Assembly: GCA_023446155.1 (NCBI GenBank)
Contig: JAEXIT010000009.1
Span: 62,001-126,000, forward strand
Length of the DNA: 64,000 nt
Origin: Bacteroidota bacterium
GTDB taxonomy: Bacteria; Bacteroidota; Bacteroidia; Flavobacteriales; Flavobacteriaceae
Direction: 5' to 3'
Shown here: piece after piece, positions 35,941-48,759 of the stretch
Numbering within the stretch: the first letter of the stretch is position 1
Layout of the letters: every line of letters starts with the position of its first letter
Made by a program: the position numbers and the translations under genes
The notes under the pieces: generated by a model
Told to the model about the DNA's origin: nothing
Databases searched by the model: none
The model's input: the letters and a program-made list of their open reading frames with translations, nothing else

Positions 35941-37341
35941 ATGAATCCGGAAATTATAGCGAAGCTTCAGGGAATTGTAGGTGTTTCTTATGTTTTTACC
36001 GACGAAGAAACCCGGAATAGTTATGGTCATGATGAAACGGAAGATCTGGTATTTCCGCCTCAGGTGGTGGTAAAACCGGCTTCGGCTGCTGAAATTTCGG
36101 CTATTGTTATCTTGGCTAACGAATATAGCATTCCGGTGGTTCCTATTGGCGGACGTACGGGTTTAAGCGGTGGTGCTTTAAGTATTCACGGTGGTATTGC
36201 ACTTTCGACGGAGCGCTTGAATCGGATTCTGGAAATTGACGAAAAAAACCTACAGGTGATCACCGAACCGGCTGTAATTACGCAGGTTTTACAAGATACA
36301 GTGCTGGAAAAAAGTTTGTTTTATCCGGTCGACCCAAGTAGTCGCGGCAGTTGTTTTATCGGTGGAAATGTAGCCGAAAATGCCGGTGGCGCACGTGCGG
36401 TAAAATATGGTGTAACCAAAGATTATGTACTGAATCTGGAAGTGGTATTGCCAACTGGTGAGATTATCTGGACGGGCGCTAATACGCTAAAAAATTCCAC
36501 GGGGTATAACCTGACGCAATTGATGGTGGGTAGCGAAGGTACGTTGGGAATCATTACCAAAATAGTATTGAAATTACTGCCGAAAAACAATCATAATGTC
36601 TTGATGTTGGTGCCTTTTTTTAAAGCGGGTGAAGCTTGTGAAGCGGTTTCAGCGATTTTCCGCGCGGGAATCGTACCCAGTGCATTGGAATTTATGGAGC
36701 GTGACGCGATTGACTGGACGTTGCGGTTTATCGACGGAATCAATATTCCGGTAAAAGAAACGATTGAAGCGCATTTATTAATTGAAGTCGACGGAAATTA
36801 TCCGGATATTTTATTCGCCGAAGCGGAAAAAATTATGCAGGTATTGGAAGCGTTTGCAATTGATGAAATTCTTTTTGCCGATTCCGATGATCAAAAAAAT
36901 GCCTTGTGGAAAATGAGAAGGGGCGTAGCCGAAGCGGTTAAAGCGAATTCGGTTTACAAAGAGGAAGACACCGTAGTACCGCGTTATGAATTACCAAGAC
37001 TATTGAAAGGAATCAAAATAATTGGTGCAAAATATGGTTTTCAGTCGGTTTGTTATGGCCATGCCGGCGATGGTAATTTACATGTGAATATCATCAAAGG
37101 GGATATGACCGATGCGAATTGGAAAACCGAAGTGCCAAAAGGAATCCGTGAAATTTTCGAACTGACGGTTGCTTTAAAAGGAACACTTTCCGGAGAACAT
37201 GGGATTGGTTATGTTCAGAAAAACTATATGGATATTGCTTTTAGTGACAAACAACTTCAGTTGATGAAGGCGATTAAAACGGTATTCGATCCAAACAATA
37301 TACTCAATCCGGGGAAAATTCTGCCGGATACAATCGCATAA
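35941..37341 (+). CDS. FAD-binding oxidoreductase (GlcD/D-lactate dehydrogenase type)
   Basis: 466 residues: an N-terminal PCMH-type FAD domain (VPIGGRTGLSGGALS, then GSCFIGGNVAENAGGARAVKYG) and a C-terminal FAD-oxidase cap ending in GEHGIGYVQ and FDPNNILNPGKI. The family oxidises D-2-hydroxy acids (glycolate, D-lactate, D-2-hydroxyglutarate) and passes electrons to the respiratory chain. The exact acid cannot be told from the sequence. It follows the MFS gene by 24 bp. Confidence 0.92.
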   Translation: MNPEIIAKLQGIVGVSYVFTDEETRNSYGHDETEDLVFPPQVVVKPASAAEISAIVILANEYSIPVVPIGGRTGLSGGALSIHGGIALSTERLNRILEIDEKNLQVITEPAVITQVLQDTVLEKSLFYPVDPSSRGSCFIGGNVAENAGGARAVKYGVTKDYVLNLEVVLPTGEIIWTGANTLKNSTGYNLTQLMVGSEGTLGIITKIVLKLLPKNNHNVLMLVPFFKAGEACEAVSAIFRAGIVPSALEFMERDAIDWTLRFIDGINIPVKETIEAHLLIEVDGNYPDILFAEAEKIMQVLEAFAIDEILFADSDDQKNALWKMRRGVAEAVKANSVYKEEDTVVPRYELPRLLKGIKIIGAKYGFQSVCYGHAGDGNLHVNIIKGDMTDANWKTEVPKGIREIFELTVALKGTLSGEHGIGYVQKNYMDIAFSDKQLQLMKAIKTVFDPNNILNPGKILPDTIA

Positions 37342-37377
37342 AAAAAGGCTGCTTGATCATCAAGCAGCCTTTTTTGT
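37341..37377. terminator. Strong bidirectional terminator
   Basis: AAGGCTGCTTGA and TCAAGCAGCCTT pair perfectly with A- and T-runs; it lies between convergent genes. Confidence 0.9.
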
Positions 37378-37388
37378 TTATCGTTACT

Positions 37389-37421
37389 ACACCTGACAGG
37401 TTTTTGCAACCTGTCAGGTGT
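37389..37421. repeat. CCTGACAGGTT palindromic repeat, third copy
   Basis: ACACCTGACAGGTT (37389-37402), a 5-nt loop, and AACCTGTCAGGTGT (37408-37421). It shares its arms with the copy at 21585-21617 while the loop differs. It sits between the terminator and the antiporter stop codon. Confidence 0.85.
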
Positions 37422-37430
37422 GAAAAACTA

Positions 37431-38675
37431 TTACGCTTCTTTCGGTAATACTTTATTCGCTAGTTTTCCGATACTTAAACCTTGTACGACGATGGAGAAT
37501 ACCACTACAAAATAAGTAATCGCAAGGATCATCTGTTTGTGCGGACCTTCTTCCATTGATAGGGCTAAGGCAATCGAAACACCACCGCGTAATCCACCCC
37601 AAACCAGGATTTTGATCGTTCCGCGGTTGAATTTCTCTTTAAACGGAATCACCAGTGTTGGAATCCAGATCGAAAGGAAGCGGGAGAATAATACCAGTAG
37701 TATACAGATCAATCCGATTTGCCAGTAGCCTAAAATATCCGGAATTAAAAGCAATTCAAATCCGATAAACAGGAACAGAATCGCATTCATGATCTCATCA
37801 ATCAGCTCCCAGAATTTGTTTAGATAATCTTTGGTGATAGGCGACATGGCTGTTTTTTTACCATAATTTCCAATAATAAGACCGGCGGCAACCATCGTTA
37901 ACGGACCGGAAATATGCATCGCATGGGCTATCAGATAACCACCCATAACCACCGATAAGGTGATCAATACAGATACTTTATAATCGTCGATTTTACGCAT
38001 CGCTTTCGACGCGGTAACACCTAATACCATTCCCAATAGGAATCCACCCAGTGCTTCTTTGATGATCAACCATGAAATATGACTAAAGGATAAATCGATG
38101 TTGCGACCTTGTGCCAATTGTAGGATTACGGCAAAAACCACTACCGCCACACCGTCGTTAAACAACGATTCGCCGGCCACTTTGGTTTCGAGTGATTTGG
38201 GTACGTTGGCATTTTTCAGGATTCCCAATACGGCAATCGGATCGGTTGGCGAGATCAACGCTCCAAACAACAAACAGTAAATAAATGGAATCTCAAGAGA
38301 TAACAGTATCAGGATATTATACAGTAGCAGACCAACAATAAAGGTCGACAAAATAACGCTCAATGTTGAAAAGACGATAATCGGCCAGCGTTGTTCTTTC
38401 AGATCCAACATATTAATGTGGATTGCTCCGGCAAAAAGCAGGAAGTTTAACATGGCGCCCATCAGGACTTCGGTAAAGTCGAATTCGGCGATCAATTTGG
38501 AAAACCGGGTTAGGGTATCCGGGAAAATGTGTCCGAACACAACCAGAATAATCGAGGTGATCATTGCGATGATCATTACTCCGATAGTTGAGGGGAGTTT
38601 TAGGAAACGAAGGTTTAAATAGGCGAAAAATGAGGCTAAAACGAGTAAAATAGAAAAAGAATAGTATAACTCCAT
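37431..38675 (-). CDS. Cation:proton antiporter (CPA1/NhaP type)
   Basis: 414 residues with 12-13 hydrophobic helices. The CPA1 ion-binding motif is in FGALISPTDPIAVLGIL and the NDGVAVV helix, with the conserved FNDG of helix 6. It exchanges Na+ (or K+) for H+ at the inner membrane for pH and salt homeostasis. It is monocistronic. Confidence 0.93.
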   Translation of the reverse strand: MELYYSFSILLVLASFFAYLNLRFLKLPSTIGVMIIAMITSIILVVFGHIFPDTLTRFSKLIAEFDFTEVLMGAMLNFLLFAGAIHINMLDLKEQRWPIIVFSTLSVILSTFIVGLLLYNILILLSLEIPFIYCLLFGALISPTDPIAVLGILKNANVPKSLETKVAGESLFNDGVAVVVFAVILQLAQGRNIDLSFSHISWLIIKEALGGFLLGMVLGVTASKAMRKIDDYKVSVLITLSVVMGGYLIAHAMHISGPLTMVAAGLIIGNYGKKTAMSPITKDYLNKFWELIDEIMNAILFLFIGFELLLIPDILGYWQIGLICILLVLFSRFLSIWIPTLVIPFKEKFNRGTIKILVWGGLRGGVSIALALSMEEGPHKQMILAITYFVVVFSIVVQGLSIGKLANKVLPKEA

Positions 38676-38765
38676 ACTAATAATTTAAGGGATTAGAAAT
38701 AATTTTTATATCGGAAAAAGATAAGGAAAAAATAGAAAAAAGATGTTAAGCCTATTATAAAAATA

Positions 38766-38796
38766 AAAATCCCTCTGTTTTTCAGAGGGATTTTTT
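38766..38796 (-). terminator. Terminator after secA
   Basis: AAATCCCTCTG-TTTTT-CAGAGGGATTT with flanking A/T-runs, 20 bp past the secA stop. Confidence 0.85.
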
Positions 38797-38815
38797 AGTA
38801 TTTATGCAGATTATG

Positions 38816-42181
<3,366 letters not shown>

Positions 42182-42208
42182 AATTTTTAGTTTTCTAATA
42201 AAAGTGTG

Positions 42209-42216
42209 CAAATTTA
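42209..42216 (-). promoter_or_regulatory. -7 box (TAAATTTG) for secA
   Basis: A perfect TAnnTTTG on the minus strand, 28 bp upstream of the chosen secA start; it supports that start over the longer frame. Confidence 0.6.
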
Positions 42217-42219
42217 AGC

Positions 42220-42252
42220 AAAAAAAAAGCCTCATAAGGAGACTTTTCATTG
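42220..42252 (-). terminator. Terminator after the DUF2795 gene
   Basis: On the minus strand AGTCTC-CTTAT-GAGGCT (two G-U/imperfect pairs) is followed by nine T, between the DUF2795 stop and the secA promoter. Confidence 0.65.
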
Positions 42253-42263
42253 CTTTTTATTTT

Positions 42264-42485
42264 TTAGTATTCATCCTCGTTCCAAAGATAATCTTCGTCG
42301 GTTGGATAATCGGGCCAAATCTCTTCCATGGATTCATAAATCTCTCCTTCGTCTTCTATCGATTGCAGGTTTTCAACCACTTCCAATGGCGCACCAGTTC
42401 TAATAGCGTAGTCGATAAGTTCGTCTTTTGTGGCTGGCCACGGCGCATCGCTCAAATAGGATGCTAATTCTAATGTCCAATACAT
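42264..42485 (-). CDS. DUF2795-domain protein
   Basis: A 73-residue acidic protein matching the DUF2795 pattern (MYWTLELASYLSDAPWPATK, LIDYAIRTGAPLEVVENL). The family resembles small helical DNA/RNA-interacting or degron-like modules, but its function is unproven. It is a monocistronic gene upstream of secA with its own terminator. Confidence 0.9.
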   Translation of the reverse strand: MYWTLELASYLSDAPWPATKDELIDYAIRTGAPLEVVENLQSIEDEGEIYESMEEIWPDYPTDEDYLWNEDEY

Positions 42486-42653
42486 CTTGTTATCGATTTA
42501 TAGTTTTATGCAAAAATAAATTTTCTACTGAAATAGTCAAGTAAAATTCTGTTTATTTTAAAAAATTTAAGAACGTGTGTCTGAAATCCGGTCAAATGAG
42601 CTGTTTTTACCGGATTTCCGGGGCTATTGCGCGCATGATTCCAAACGACCGAT

Positions 42654-43226
42654 TTACGATTTCCGTGGAATCCACTTTACTTCATCGGCTTGCAGGTCAA
42701 ATGACAACTTTCGTGCCAAGACAAAAAGGTAGTCAGAAAGTCGGTTCAAATAGGTTAAAACCAAAGGGTCGACAGGCTCCAGTTCATGTAAATGTGTCGC
42801 TAAACGCTCGGCACGACGACAAACGCAGCGTGCGATATGACAATATGACACGGTGGTGTGGCCGCCAGGTAATACGAAATGTGTCATTGGGGGTAAGGTC
42901 GTATCCATCTGATCGATCTCATTTTCGAGAAAAGCAATGTCTTCCGGTGAAATACGATTGATGTTTAATCGCTGCTGACCGTTTTTTAAAACTTCTTTTT
43001 CCGGTGGCGTGGCCAGAATGGCGCCTAAGGTAAACAGACGATCCTGAACTTCAATCAATACGTTTTTATATAAGGTATTCATCTCCTGATCGCGGATTAG
43101 TCCGATATGGGAGTTTAGTTCGTCTACGGTTCCGTAGCTTTCAATACGGATATGGTGTTTCGGGACACGGGTTCCGCCAAAAAGAGCAGTGGTTCCTTTG
43201 TCTCCGGTTTTGGTATATACTTTCAT
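42654..43226 (-). CDS. Cob(I)yrinic acid a,c-diamide adenosyltransferase (PduO type)
   Basis: 190 residues with the PduO family start MKVYTKTGDKGTTALFGG (ATP-binding) and the helical-bundle motifs SYGTVDELNSHIG and CRRAERLATHLHE. It adenosylates cob(I)alamin with ATP to make coenzyme B12, which methylmalonyl-CoA mutase needs; meaB is elsewhere in the window. An alternative name is cobalamin adenosyltransferase, MMAB-type. Confidence 0.95.
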   Translation of the reverse strand: MKVYTKTGDKGTTALFGGTRVPKHHIRIESYGTVDELNSHIGLIRDQEMNTLYKNVLIEVQDRLFTLGAILATPPEKEVLKNGQQRLNINRISPEDIAFLENEIDQMDTTLPPMTHFVLPGGHTTVSYCHIARCVCRRAERLATHLHELEPVDPLVLTYLNRLSDYLFVLARKLSFDLQADEVKWIPRKS

Positions 43227-43268
43227 GATGGTGTAATTTTTGTTTCCTACTGTAAAGCGGGATTGGGA

Positions 43269-43958
43269 TTATCTGTTTGTATTGTCGCTTTCGATAACAC
43301 CATCGCGTAATCGGATGATACGGTGGGCGTGTTCGGCGATGTCTTCTTCGTGCGTTACCAGAATAACAGTGTTTCCGTTGGCGTGGATCTCGTTAAAAAG
43401 ATTCATAATTTCTACGGAAGTCTTACTGTCGAGGTTACCCGTTGGCTCATCGGCAAGAATAATCGAAGGACGGTTTACAAGTGCACGGGCTACGGCTACA
43501 CGTTGACGCTGACCACCCGATAACTGGTTTGGTTTGTGATCCATACGATCGCCAAGACCTACCTGGTTGAGTACTTCGGTGGCACGTTCGATACGTTCGC
43601 TTTTGGAATAACCGGCATAGACCATAGGAAGGGCTACATTGTCTAATGCAGTCGTACGCGGTAACAGGTTAAAGGTCTGAAAAACGAATCCGATTTCTTT
43701 GTTACGGATTCCGGCCAGCTCGTCATCGTCCATTTTACTAACGTCTTTTCCGTTTAAAATATAATCGCCGGAGGTAGGAGTATCCAAACAACCCAAAATG
43801 TTCATCAGGGTAGATTTTCCGGAACCGGATGGTCCCATTAAGGCTACATATTCCCCTTTGTTGATCGTTAAATCGATTCCTTTTAATACGTATACGGTTT
43901 CGTTACCCAAAGGAAAGTCCCTCGTAATTTCTTTAATTTCTATAATTGGTTTAGCCAT
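43269..43958 (-). CDS. ABC transporter ATP-binding protein (LolD/MacB type)
   Basis: 229 residues with Walker A GPSGSGKST, the signature LSGGQRQRVA, Walker B ILADEPTGNLD and the H-loop VTHEE, plus the MacB-type GEYVALMGPSGSGKST and RIIRLRDG blocks. It belongs to the group that drives lipoprotein release (LolD) or MacB-type export. No FtsX-like permease is adjacent, so the partner is unknown. Confidence 0.92.
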   Translation of the reverse strand: MAKPIIEIKEITRDFPLGNETVYVLKGIDLTINKGEYVALMGPSGSGKSTLMNILGCLDTPTSGDYILNGKDVSKMDDDELAGIRNKEIGFVFQTFNLLPRTTALDNVALPMVYAGYSKSERIERATEVLNQVGLGDRMDHKPNQLSGGQRQRVAVARALVNRPSIILADEPTGNLDSKTSVEIMNLFNEIHANGNTVILVTHEEDIAEHAHRIIRLRDGVIESDNTNR

Positions 43959-44059
43959 TGCCTTTATATCGATGGTTAATTTTCGTTTTTAAAAATACTA
44001 AAAAGGATTTTTTAATACCCTATAAGTGCACTAAACTTTAGAAATGTTACAGGAAATGA

Positions 44060-44833
44060 TCAAACGCGTATGGTGAAATGTTCTTTTTCCTGTTCGCGTC
44101 GGAAAAAAACAATGCCCCATTGAAAGGTGTCGATCGTTACGGTTACCTGTGGATGGTCTTTGATTTTTTGCCAGGCGGCTTCCATATCGGCCGACCAATG
44201 GATGTCGTCGAATATCCACATCGTGTCATTGGTTATCGTAGGAAGCAGGGTATCAAAATACCGTAGTGTAGCTTCTTTTTGATGATTGCCGTCAAAATAA
44301 ATCAGATCGTAGGTTGTATTTGTAGTACTGTCCAGATACGCCTGAAATTCCGAAACAACCGGGTTGATGTTGTTATAACCGAATGCCGCAATGTTTTCGC
44401 GGGCGATACGCGCCGTTTCCGGACAGCCTTCTACGGTTGTAATGTTGGCTTTGGAATTCCCTGAAGCGAGAGAAACGGTTGCTAATCCCAATGAGGTACC
44501 GATTTCCAAAACGTTTTCGGGTTGGAAATAACGGACTAATCGGAACAACAAGCGGGCTCTTTTTTTTGAAATTCCGGCATTTTTGGCAATACGGGCAACG
44601 GATCGTTTGTCGGATTTAAAAACCCGCGATCCGGCTCCGAAATCGGTTACCGAAATCGTGGAAGTATTTTGTAAAAGCGCTTTTCTGTAATTCCCTAATG
44701 TGGCATATTCCGGTTTACTTTTTTTATCGTAAAAACATTTGGTAACCAGGCTAAATACAAATGGTGAATGTACGCCATGCTGGTTTTTGGAATGCCATAG
44801 GAATTTTAAGTAGGCGGCTATTGGATGATACAT
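44060..44833 (-). CDS. Class I SAM-dependent methyltransferase (O-methyltransferase-like)
   Basis: 257 residues with a Rossmann methyltransferase core: VLEIGTSLGLATVSLA (motif I), ITTVEGCPE (acidic residue contacting SAM ribose) and YDLIYFDGNHQKEAT. It resembles catechol-type O-methyltransferases. The substrate is unknown and no gene partner indicates it. Confidence 0.88.
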   Translation of the reverse strand: MYHPIAAYLKFLWHSKNQHGVHSPFVFSLVTKCFYDKKSKPEYATLGNYRKALLQNTSTISVTDFGAGSRVFKSDKRSVARIAKNAGISKKRARLLFRLVRYFQPENVLEIGTSLGLATVSLASGNSKANITTVEGCPETARIARENIAAFGYNNINPVVSEFQAYLDSTTNTTYDLIYFDGNHQKEATLRYFDTLLPTITNDTMWIFDDIHWSADMEAAWQKIKDHPQVTVTIDTFQWGIVFFRREQEKEHFTIRV

Positions 44834-44904
44834 CGACTAAAAATTAAACAGCAAAGATACACAGTACGGTTGGTGTATCGATGCTGTTAATGCTATTCTG
44901 AAGA

Positions 44905-46356
44905 TTATTTTATTCGGCTTCGGATTTCTTTTAAGCTATCGTCCAGTAGTAAAACACCGTCGCGGAAGACTTCTTTTAGTTCGCCTTTGGCTTCCTCTTC
45001 CCAGTTGCAATTGTCTTTTAGCTGGTAATGACCGTCCGAATCTTTAAAAATTTGAATGAGTCCTTTAGCGGATTTTTTGGTTCCGTCGTCTGTAACCGGG
45101 TCTTTATAGATGGCACGACCGTTACCGTTAACTTCGCCGTAGGTGGCTTTCATGGCAAAGCCAAAAGTGTCCCGGGTATTGTATTGGTAGGTATAGGAGC
45201 CGATTCCCAATACGACATTGGTCGAAGCGAATCCTTTTTGTTTGAGTTGTTCGCAGATTTCGGTCGCACGTGCTACGGTAATACTATCGCCGTAAATAGC
45301 GCCAATCTGTGGAATTAACTCTTTATAACCTTTGTCGTTCACGGTTCCGCCGAAAATATCCCAAAGAATTTCGATCACTCCTTTTTGTTCTTCGAGTGTT
45401 TTTCCGTTTTTGTTTCCGCAGATAATCGCCACCGGATCACCGGAGTCAGGACGGATTACGACTTTCCCTTCGCGTGAAGTGATGCTCTCTTTTAATCGGG
45501 GAAGATAATCGGTTAAAACTTTCCATAAATCCCAGGTGTCGGATACAATCGATACAATACCTTTTGGGTATATTTCTGTGGTTAATCTTTTAAAGGTTTC
45601 AAATTCGCCTTCATTGGTACCCATGCACATCACGCTGTGTTCGGTTGCGGCTACAGAACCGCCAATAAGTTCAGAATCGGAATTGGCATTGTAGTATTGT
45701 TCTAAAAATTCAATTGCAGGAATGGTATCGGTTCCGGTAAAACTCAATAAATGACCCGCACCGGATAGGGTAGCGGCTTCTATTCCGGCCATTCCCCGCA
45801 TGGAAAAATCATGCGCCTGCCAGTCGACAAATTCCGGAGCAGACGATGTTGTAGCAGCATAGCGATCCAGTAGGTTGCGGTATTGCCGGGCTATGGTAGC
45901 TGATGTACAGGGCATCCATATCACGGCCGACAACAAGGTTTCGAAATAATTGGTCAGCCAGAAAAATTCCGGTCGTGTGTTGTACATCGTAAACATCGGG
46001 ATTCGGATCGGTACGGAACTACCTTCCGGAAGCGCTTTAAATACCATCGGAATATACCCCAGATCGTGTAGTGCTTCGATGTGTTGGGTACCTACCTGGT
46101 TTTCGCCCAAATAATTGTTGATTCTACGGGCGTATTTTTGTACCACTTCGGCTTTTGGCTGTTGGAAAAAGTCTTTTTCAAAACTTTCGATGATATATTT
46201 TTTTATAAAATATTGTAAACCAAAAAATACGACTTCCTCTATACCTTCGATTCTGCTTTTTCGGGGAGTCCAGTTGGAATAAACCAGACTCGTCTGATCC
46301 GGGTACTGGCGTCTATGATCTACTTTATAGCCGTCGGTTAATAGTAATGGGTTCAT
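44905..46356 (-). CDS. nadV: Nicotinamide phosphoribosyltransferase (NAMPT/NadV)
   Basis: Makes NMN from nicotinamide and PRPP, the first step of nicotinamide salvage to NAD+. The 483 residues match NAMPT rather than the shorter NAPRT. It shows the N-terminal DGYKVDHRRQYPDQT, SMRGMAG, FTGTDTIPA, the PRPP-binding VVIRPDSGDP and GIGSYTYQYNTRDTFGFAMK. It lies 61 bp after the metallophosphatase gene, at the end of the NrtR-associated cluster; the PRPP it needs can come from the synthetase encoded in the same cluster. Confidence 0.95.
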   Translation of the reverse strand: MNPLLLTDGYKVDHRRQYPDQTSLVYSNWTPRKSRIEGIEEVVFFGLQYFIKKYIIESFEKDFFQQPKAEVVQKYARRINNYLGENQVGTQHIEALHDLGYIPMVFKALPEGSSVPIRIPMFTMYNTRPEFFWLTNYFETLLSAVIWMPCTSATIARQYRNLLDRYAATTSSAPEFVDWQAHDFSMRGMAGIEAATLSGAGHLLSFTGTDTIPAIEFLEQYYNANSDSELIGGSVAATEHSVMCMGTNEGEFETFKRLTTEIYPKGIVSIVSDTWDLWKVLTDYLPRLKESITSREGKVVIRPDSGDPVAIICGNKNGKTLEEQKGVIEILWDIFGGTVNDKGYKELIPQIGAIYGDSITVARATEICEQLKQKGFASTNVVLGIGSYTYQYNTRDTFGFAMKATYGEVNGNGRAIYKDPVTDDGTKKSAKGLIQIFKDSDGHYQLKDNCNWEEEAKGELKEVFRDGVLLLDDSLKEIRSRIK

Positions 46357-46417
46357 AATGGATATAGGTTATATGATGATTGATTTTGTTTTGTATAGGA
46401 TGATTAAACTCCGGATG

Positions 46418-47152
46418 TTATCTGTTTCTGCCTTTTTCATCCGGATAAAGATCGATTAGTTTATCGCTTTGCCAGTATTCTTTTGTTGCAATGTCCATTA
46501 TTGATAGTCGTCCGGTAAATGCGGCGCCGGTATCGACATTCCAAACATTACAACCTTGCATGGGTACCGTTATATCATAGGTTAATGTTGGAGTATGACC
46601 GATAAAAATCTCGCTAAATAATAGCAACCGCTTTGGATATATTTTCATGTTGTCGACAACTCTGTAATTCATGGTCAAAGCCATCTCCCATAAGGTTCGA
46701 TCCCAGTTATAATTGGACGTGTGAAACTCTTTTTCAGGACCATGCATAGAGGTAAAACCGGCATGTATAAACAAACGATTTTCATCATCAACATAATAAT
46801 TGTGCATCTTGTCGAAAAAGTCGAGATGTTCTTTTCTGGAAGTTTCATCTACTGTTTCATAACTGTCATAAGTAGATTGGCCTCCGTGTTGCAACCACGT
46901 TTTGTTAATCGTCCCGGTTTTTAGCCATTCTTCACACCAAAAATCATGATTTCCTTTTATAAAAATACAATTATACTGTTGTGAAAATTTGATAAGATAA
47001 CTAACGGTTGCTGCCGAATCGCTCCAGCCATCGACAAGATCTCCTAAAAAGATAAAAGTATCATTTTGAGTAGGTGCTATTTTTGATAACACTTGTTCCA
47101 GTCCTTTTAGTCCGCCGTGGATGTCGCCTATAACGAATGTTCTTGTTGTCAT
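46418..47152 (-). CDS. Metallophosphoesterase (lambda/PP2A-like)
   Basis: 244 residues with the two-metal phosphatase motifs GDIHG (8-12), GDLVD (about 37-41), GNHDFW (about 67-72) and a later HAGF. Close families include lambda protein phosphatase, Ap4A hydrolase and RNA-repair phosphatases. It overlaps the kptA stop/start by 4 bp, so they are coupled. In an NAD/ADP-ribose operon it could remove phosphates left on RNA ends, ADP-ribose-1''-phosphate or a dinucleotide; the substrate is not known. Confidence 0.9.
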   Translation of the reverse strand: MTTRTFVIGDIHGGLKGLEQVLSKIAPTQNDTFIFLGDLVDGWSDSAATVSYLIKFSQQYNCIFIKGNHDFWCEEWLKTGTINKTWLQHGGQSTYDSYETVDETSRKEHLDFFDKMHNYYVDDENRLFIHAGFTSMHGPEKEFHTSNYNWDRTLWEMALTMNYRVVDNMKIYPKRLLLFSEIFIGHTPTLTYDITVPMQGCNVWNVDTGAAFTGRLSIMDIATKEYWQSDKLIDLYPDEKGRNR

Positions 47153-47691
47153 TTTGAAATATATTTTGGCGCGATAAAGTCGGTTAGCCAGACACCGTTT
47201 TCAGATTGGTAGAACGCGATACCTTCGTTGTGCATCTCTCCGGATAATATGGTAAGAATAACCGGCTTGCCATGTCGGGAACCTACTTTATGAGCCGTTT
47301 CCTGATTCTGACTAAGGTGTACGTGCTGACGATTCATTTTTTTGATGCCTTCTGTACGTATAGCGTTTTCGAATTTTTCGGCTGTTCCGTGGAAAAGAAA
47401 TTCGGGAGGAGTTTGTGCTTCCAATGCCAACTCGATAGCTATGGAGTGTCCCTGACTGGCTCTTATTTGTGTTTGATCACTATTAAAAGCAAATCTTTTT
47501 TTATCATTGGTAGCTACGACTTCCTCTAATTCTTTCATTGTAAAAATGTAATTTTTTGCAGCTGCTTTTTGAATAAGTTCCTCCACATTAGCCCAACCGT
47601 TTTCGTCCAGTTGTAACCCTATTTTTTCAGGTTGATGGCGTAATACCAAACTTAAAAATTTGCTTATTCTTTTTTTATGTTCTTCTGTCAT
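47149..47691 (-). CDS. kptA: RNA 2'-phosphotransferase (Tpt1/KptA family)
   Basis: 180 residues. KptA uses NAD+ to remove a 2'-phosphate from RNA, giving ADP-ribose-1'',2''-cyclic phosphate and nicotinamide; some members ADP-ribosylate RNA ends. The family is clear from ISKFLSLVLRHQPE, HGTAEKF, MNRQHVHLSQ and VGSRHGKPVIL, keeping the catalytic Arg-His-Arg-Arg set. Its neighbours are a macrodomain gene (4 bp upstream) and nadV, which can act on ADP-ribose products and on nicotinamide respectively. An RNA substrate in this organism is unproven. Confidence 0.95.
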   Translation of the reverse strand: MTEEHKKRISKFLSLVLRHQPEKIGLQLDENGWANVEELIQKAAAKNYIFTMKELEEVVATNDKKRFAFNSDQTQIRASQGHSIAIELALEAQTPPEFLFHGTAEKFENAIRTEGIKKMNRQHVHLSQNQETAHKVGSRHGKPVILTILSGEMHNEGIAFYQSENGVWLTDFIAPKYISK

Positions 47692-47695
47692 GATT

Positions 47696-48214
47696 TTAAT
47701 TTTTTAGTCTTTCCGCATAGAGCGTATAATTTTCCTGATCAAAACACACGAAATATACCACTTCTAAAGTGTGTGGCTCTTTTTCTAAAAAAGAGGTCAC
47801 AGTTTCGATTGCAATTGTGGCAGCTTCGGCTTTTGGAAAACGATAAATGCCGGTACTGATATTCGGAAAGGCAATTGTTTTACTATTTAATTCGGAGGCT
47901 AATTTTAAGGTGTTGTAATAACAATTAGCTAATATTGTGTGGTCTTTTTCACGGTCATTCCAAACCGGACCTACGGTATGAATTACGTACCGACAAGGTA
48001 GCTGACCACCGGAAGTATAAACTGCTTCACCGGTTTTGCAACCTCCTTGTTTGTTGCGAATCGCAATACATTCGTCGAGTATCTGTTTGCCTCCGGCTCT
48101 ATGAATGGCGCCGTCAACACCACCACCGCCAAGTAATGAGGTGTTGGCTGCATTAACGATTATATCGGCTTGTACCTGAGTAATGTCGCCTTGGATTAAT
48201 GCTATTTTTGCCAT
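47696..48214 (-). CDS. Macrodomain ADP-ribose hydrolase (YmdB/MacroD type)
   Basis: 172 residues, a single macrodomain with the MacroD-type motifs DIIVNAANTSLLGGGGVDGAIH (about 18-39) and FPNISTGIYRFP (about 121-132). Such enzymes hydrolyse O-acetyl-ADP-ribose or ADP-ribosyl groups on proteins or nucleic acids. Co-location with KptA and NADAR points to ADP-ribosylated RNA/DNA or ADP-ribose phosphates as substrates; this is inference. It starts 2 bp after NADAR. Confidence 0.95.
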   Translation of the reverse strand: MAKIALIQGDITQVQADIIVNAANTSLLGGGGVDGAIHRAGGKQILDECIAIRNKQGGCKTGEAVYTSGGQLPCRYVIHTVGPVWNDREKDHTILANCYYNTLKLASELNSKTIAFPNISTGIYRFPKAEAATIAIETVTSFLEKEPHTLEVVYFVCFDQENYTLYAERLKN

Positions 48215-48216
48215 AA

Positions 48217-48759
48217 TTATAAAGTGATTAATTCGTCTCGTACTTCCATTAAAGCAAATCCTAAAAGATTAAGACCTTTCCAGTTTTGTGGATTCGTAAT
48301 TTCGGGATTGTCAGCTGCCATTCCGATGCCCCATATCGCATCCACAGGACTCGCTTCTACCAGTATCCTATTGTTTGTATTTAGTAAAAATTCGCGTAAA
48401 TCGGAATGTTGACTGAATTTATGGTAATTTCCTTCTTTTACTATGGAATACCTGTTTTTTAGCCATATTTCGTCATTGTAACGGGTAACTTCACGACCTA
48501 ATTTTTTGGCTTCCGCAGCTGTTTTGGACTGAAGTATTTTTTCAAAAGTAATAGTATCATTAAATAAAATCGCTTTTTGAGCCATCATCCAATGTTCGGC
48601 CGTTTTGTATTCAATATTGTTTACCGTAAAAGGACTTTCCCACCACTGACTAAAACAGGCTTTGGTAATGATGCCGTCTTTCGAAGCTTGATGTCCCCAA
48701 AAGAAAATGTATTTTAGTGTCTCTGGATTTTCAAATAACTGTTCTAATGTGTATTTCAT
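48217..48759 (-). CDS. NADAR-family protein (YbiA-like)
   Basis: 180 residues of the NADAR (NAD and ADP-ribose) fold: IFFWGHQASKDG, ACFSQWWESPFTVNNIEY, TAEHWMMAQKA, IWGIGMAADNP and LNLLGFALMEVRDEL, with the family's Trp and Glu active-site residues visible. Members act as N-glycosidases on a riboflavin intermediate or remove ADP-ribose from guanine in DNA. Here the ADP-ribose role fits the neighbours best. It overlaps the PRPP synthetase gene by 4 bp. Confidence 0.94.
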   Translation of the reverse strand: MKYTLEQLFENPETLKYIFFWGHQASKDGIITKACFSQWWESPFTVNNIEYKTAEHWMMAQKAILFNDTITFEKILQSKTAAEAKKLGREVTRYNDEIWLKNRYSIVKEGNYHKFSQHSDLREFLLNTNNRILVEASPVDAIWGIGMAADNPEITNPQNWKGLNLLGFALMEVRDELITL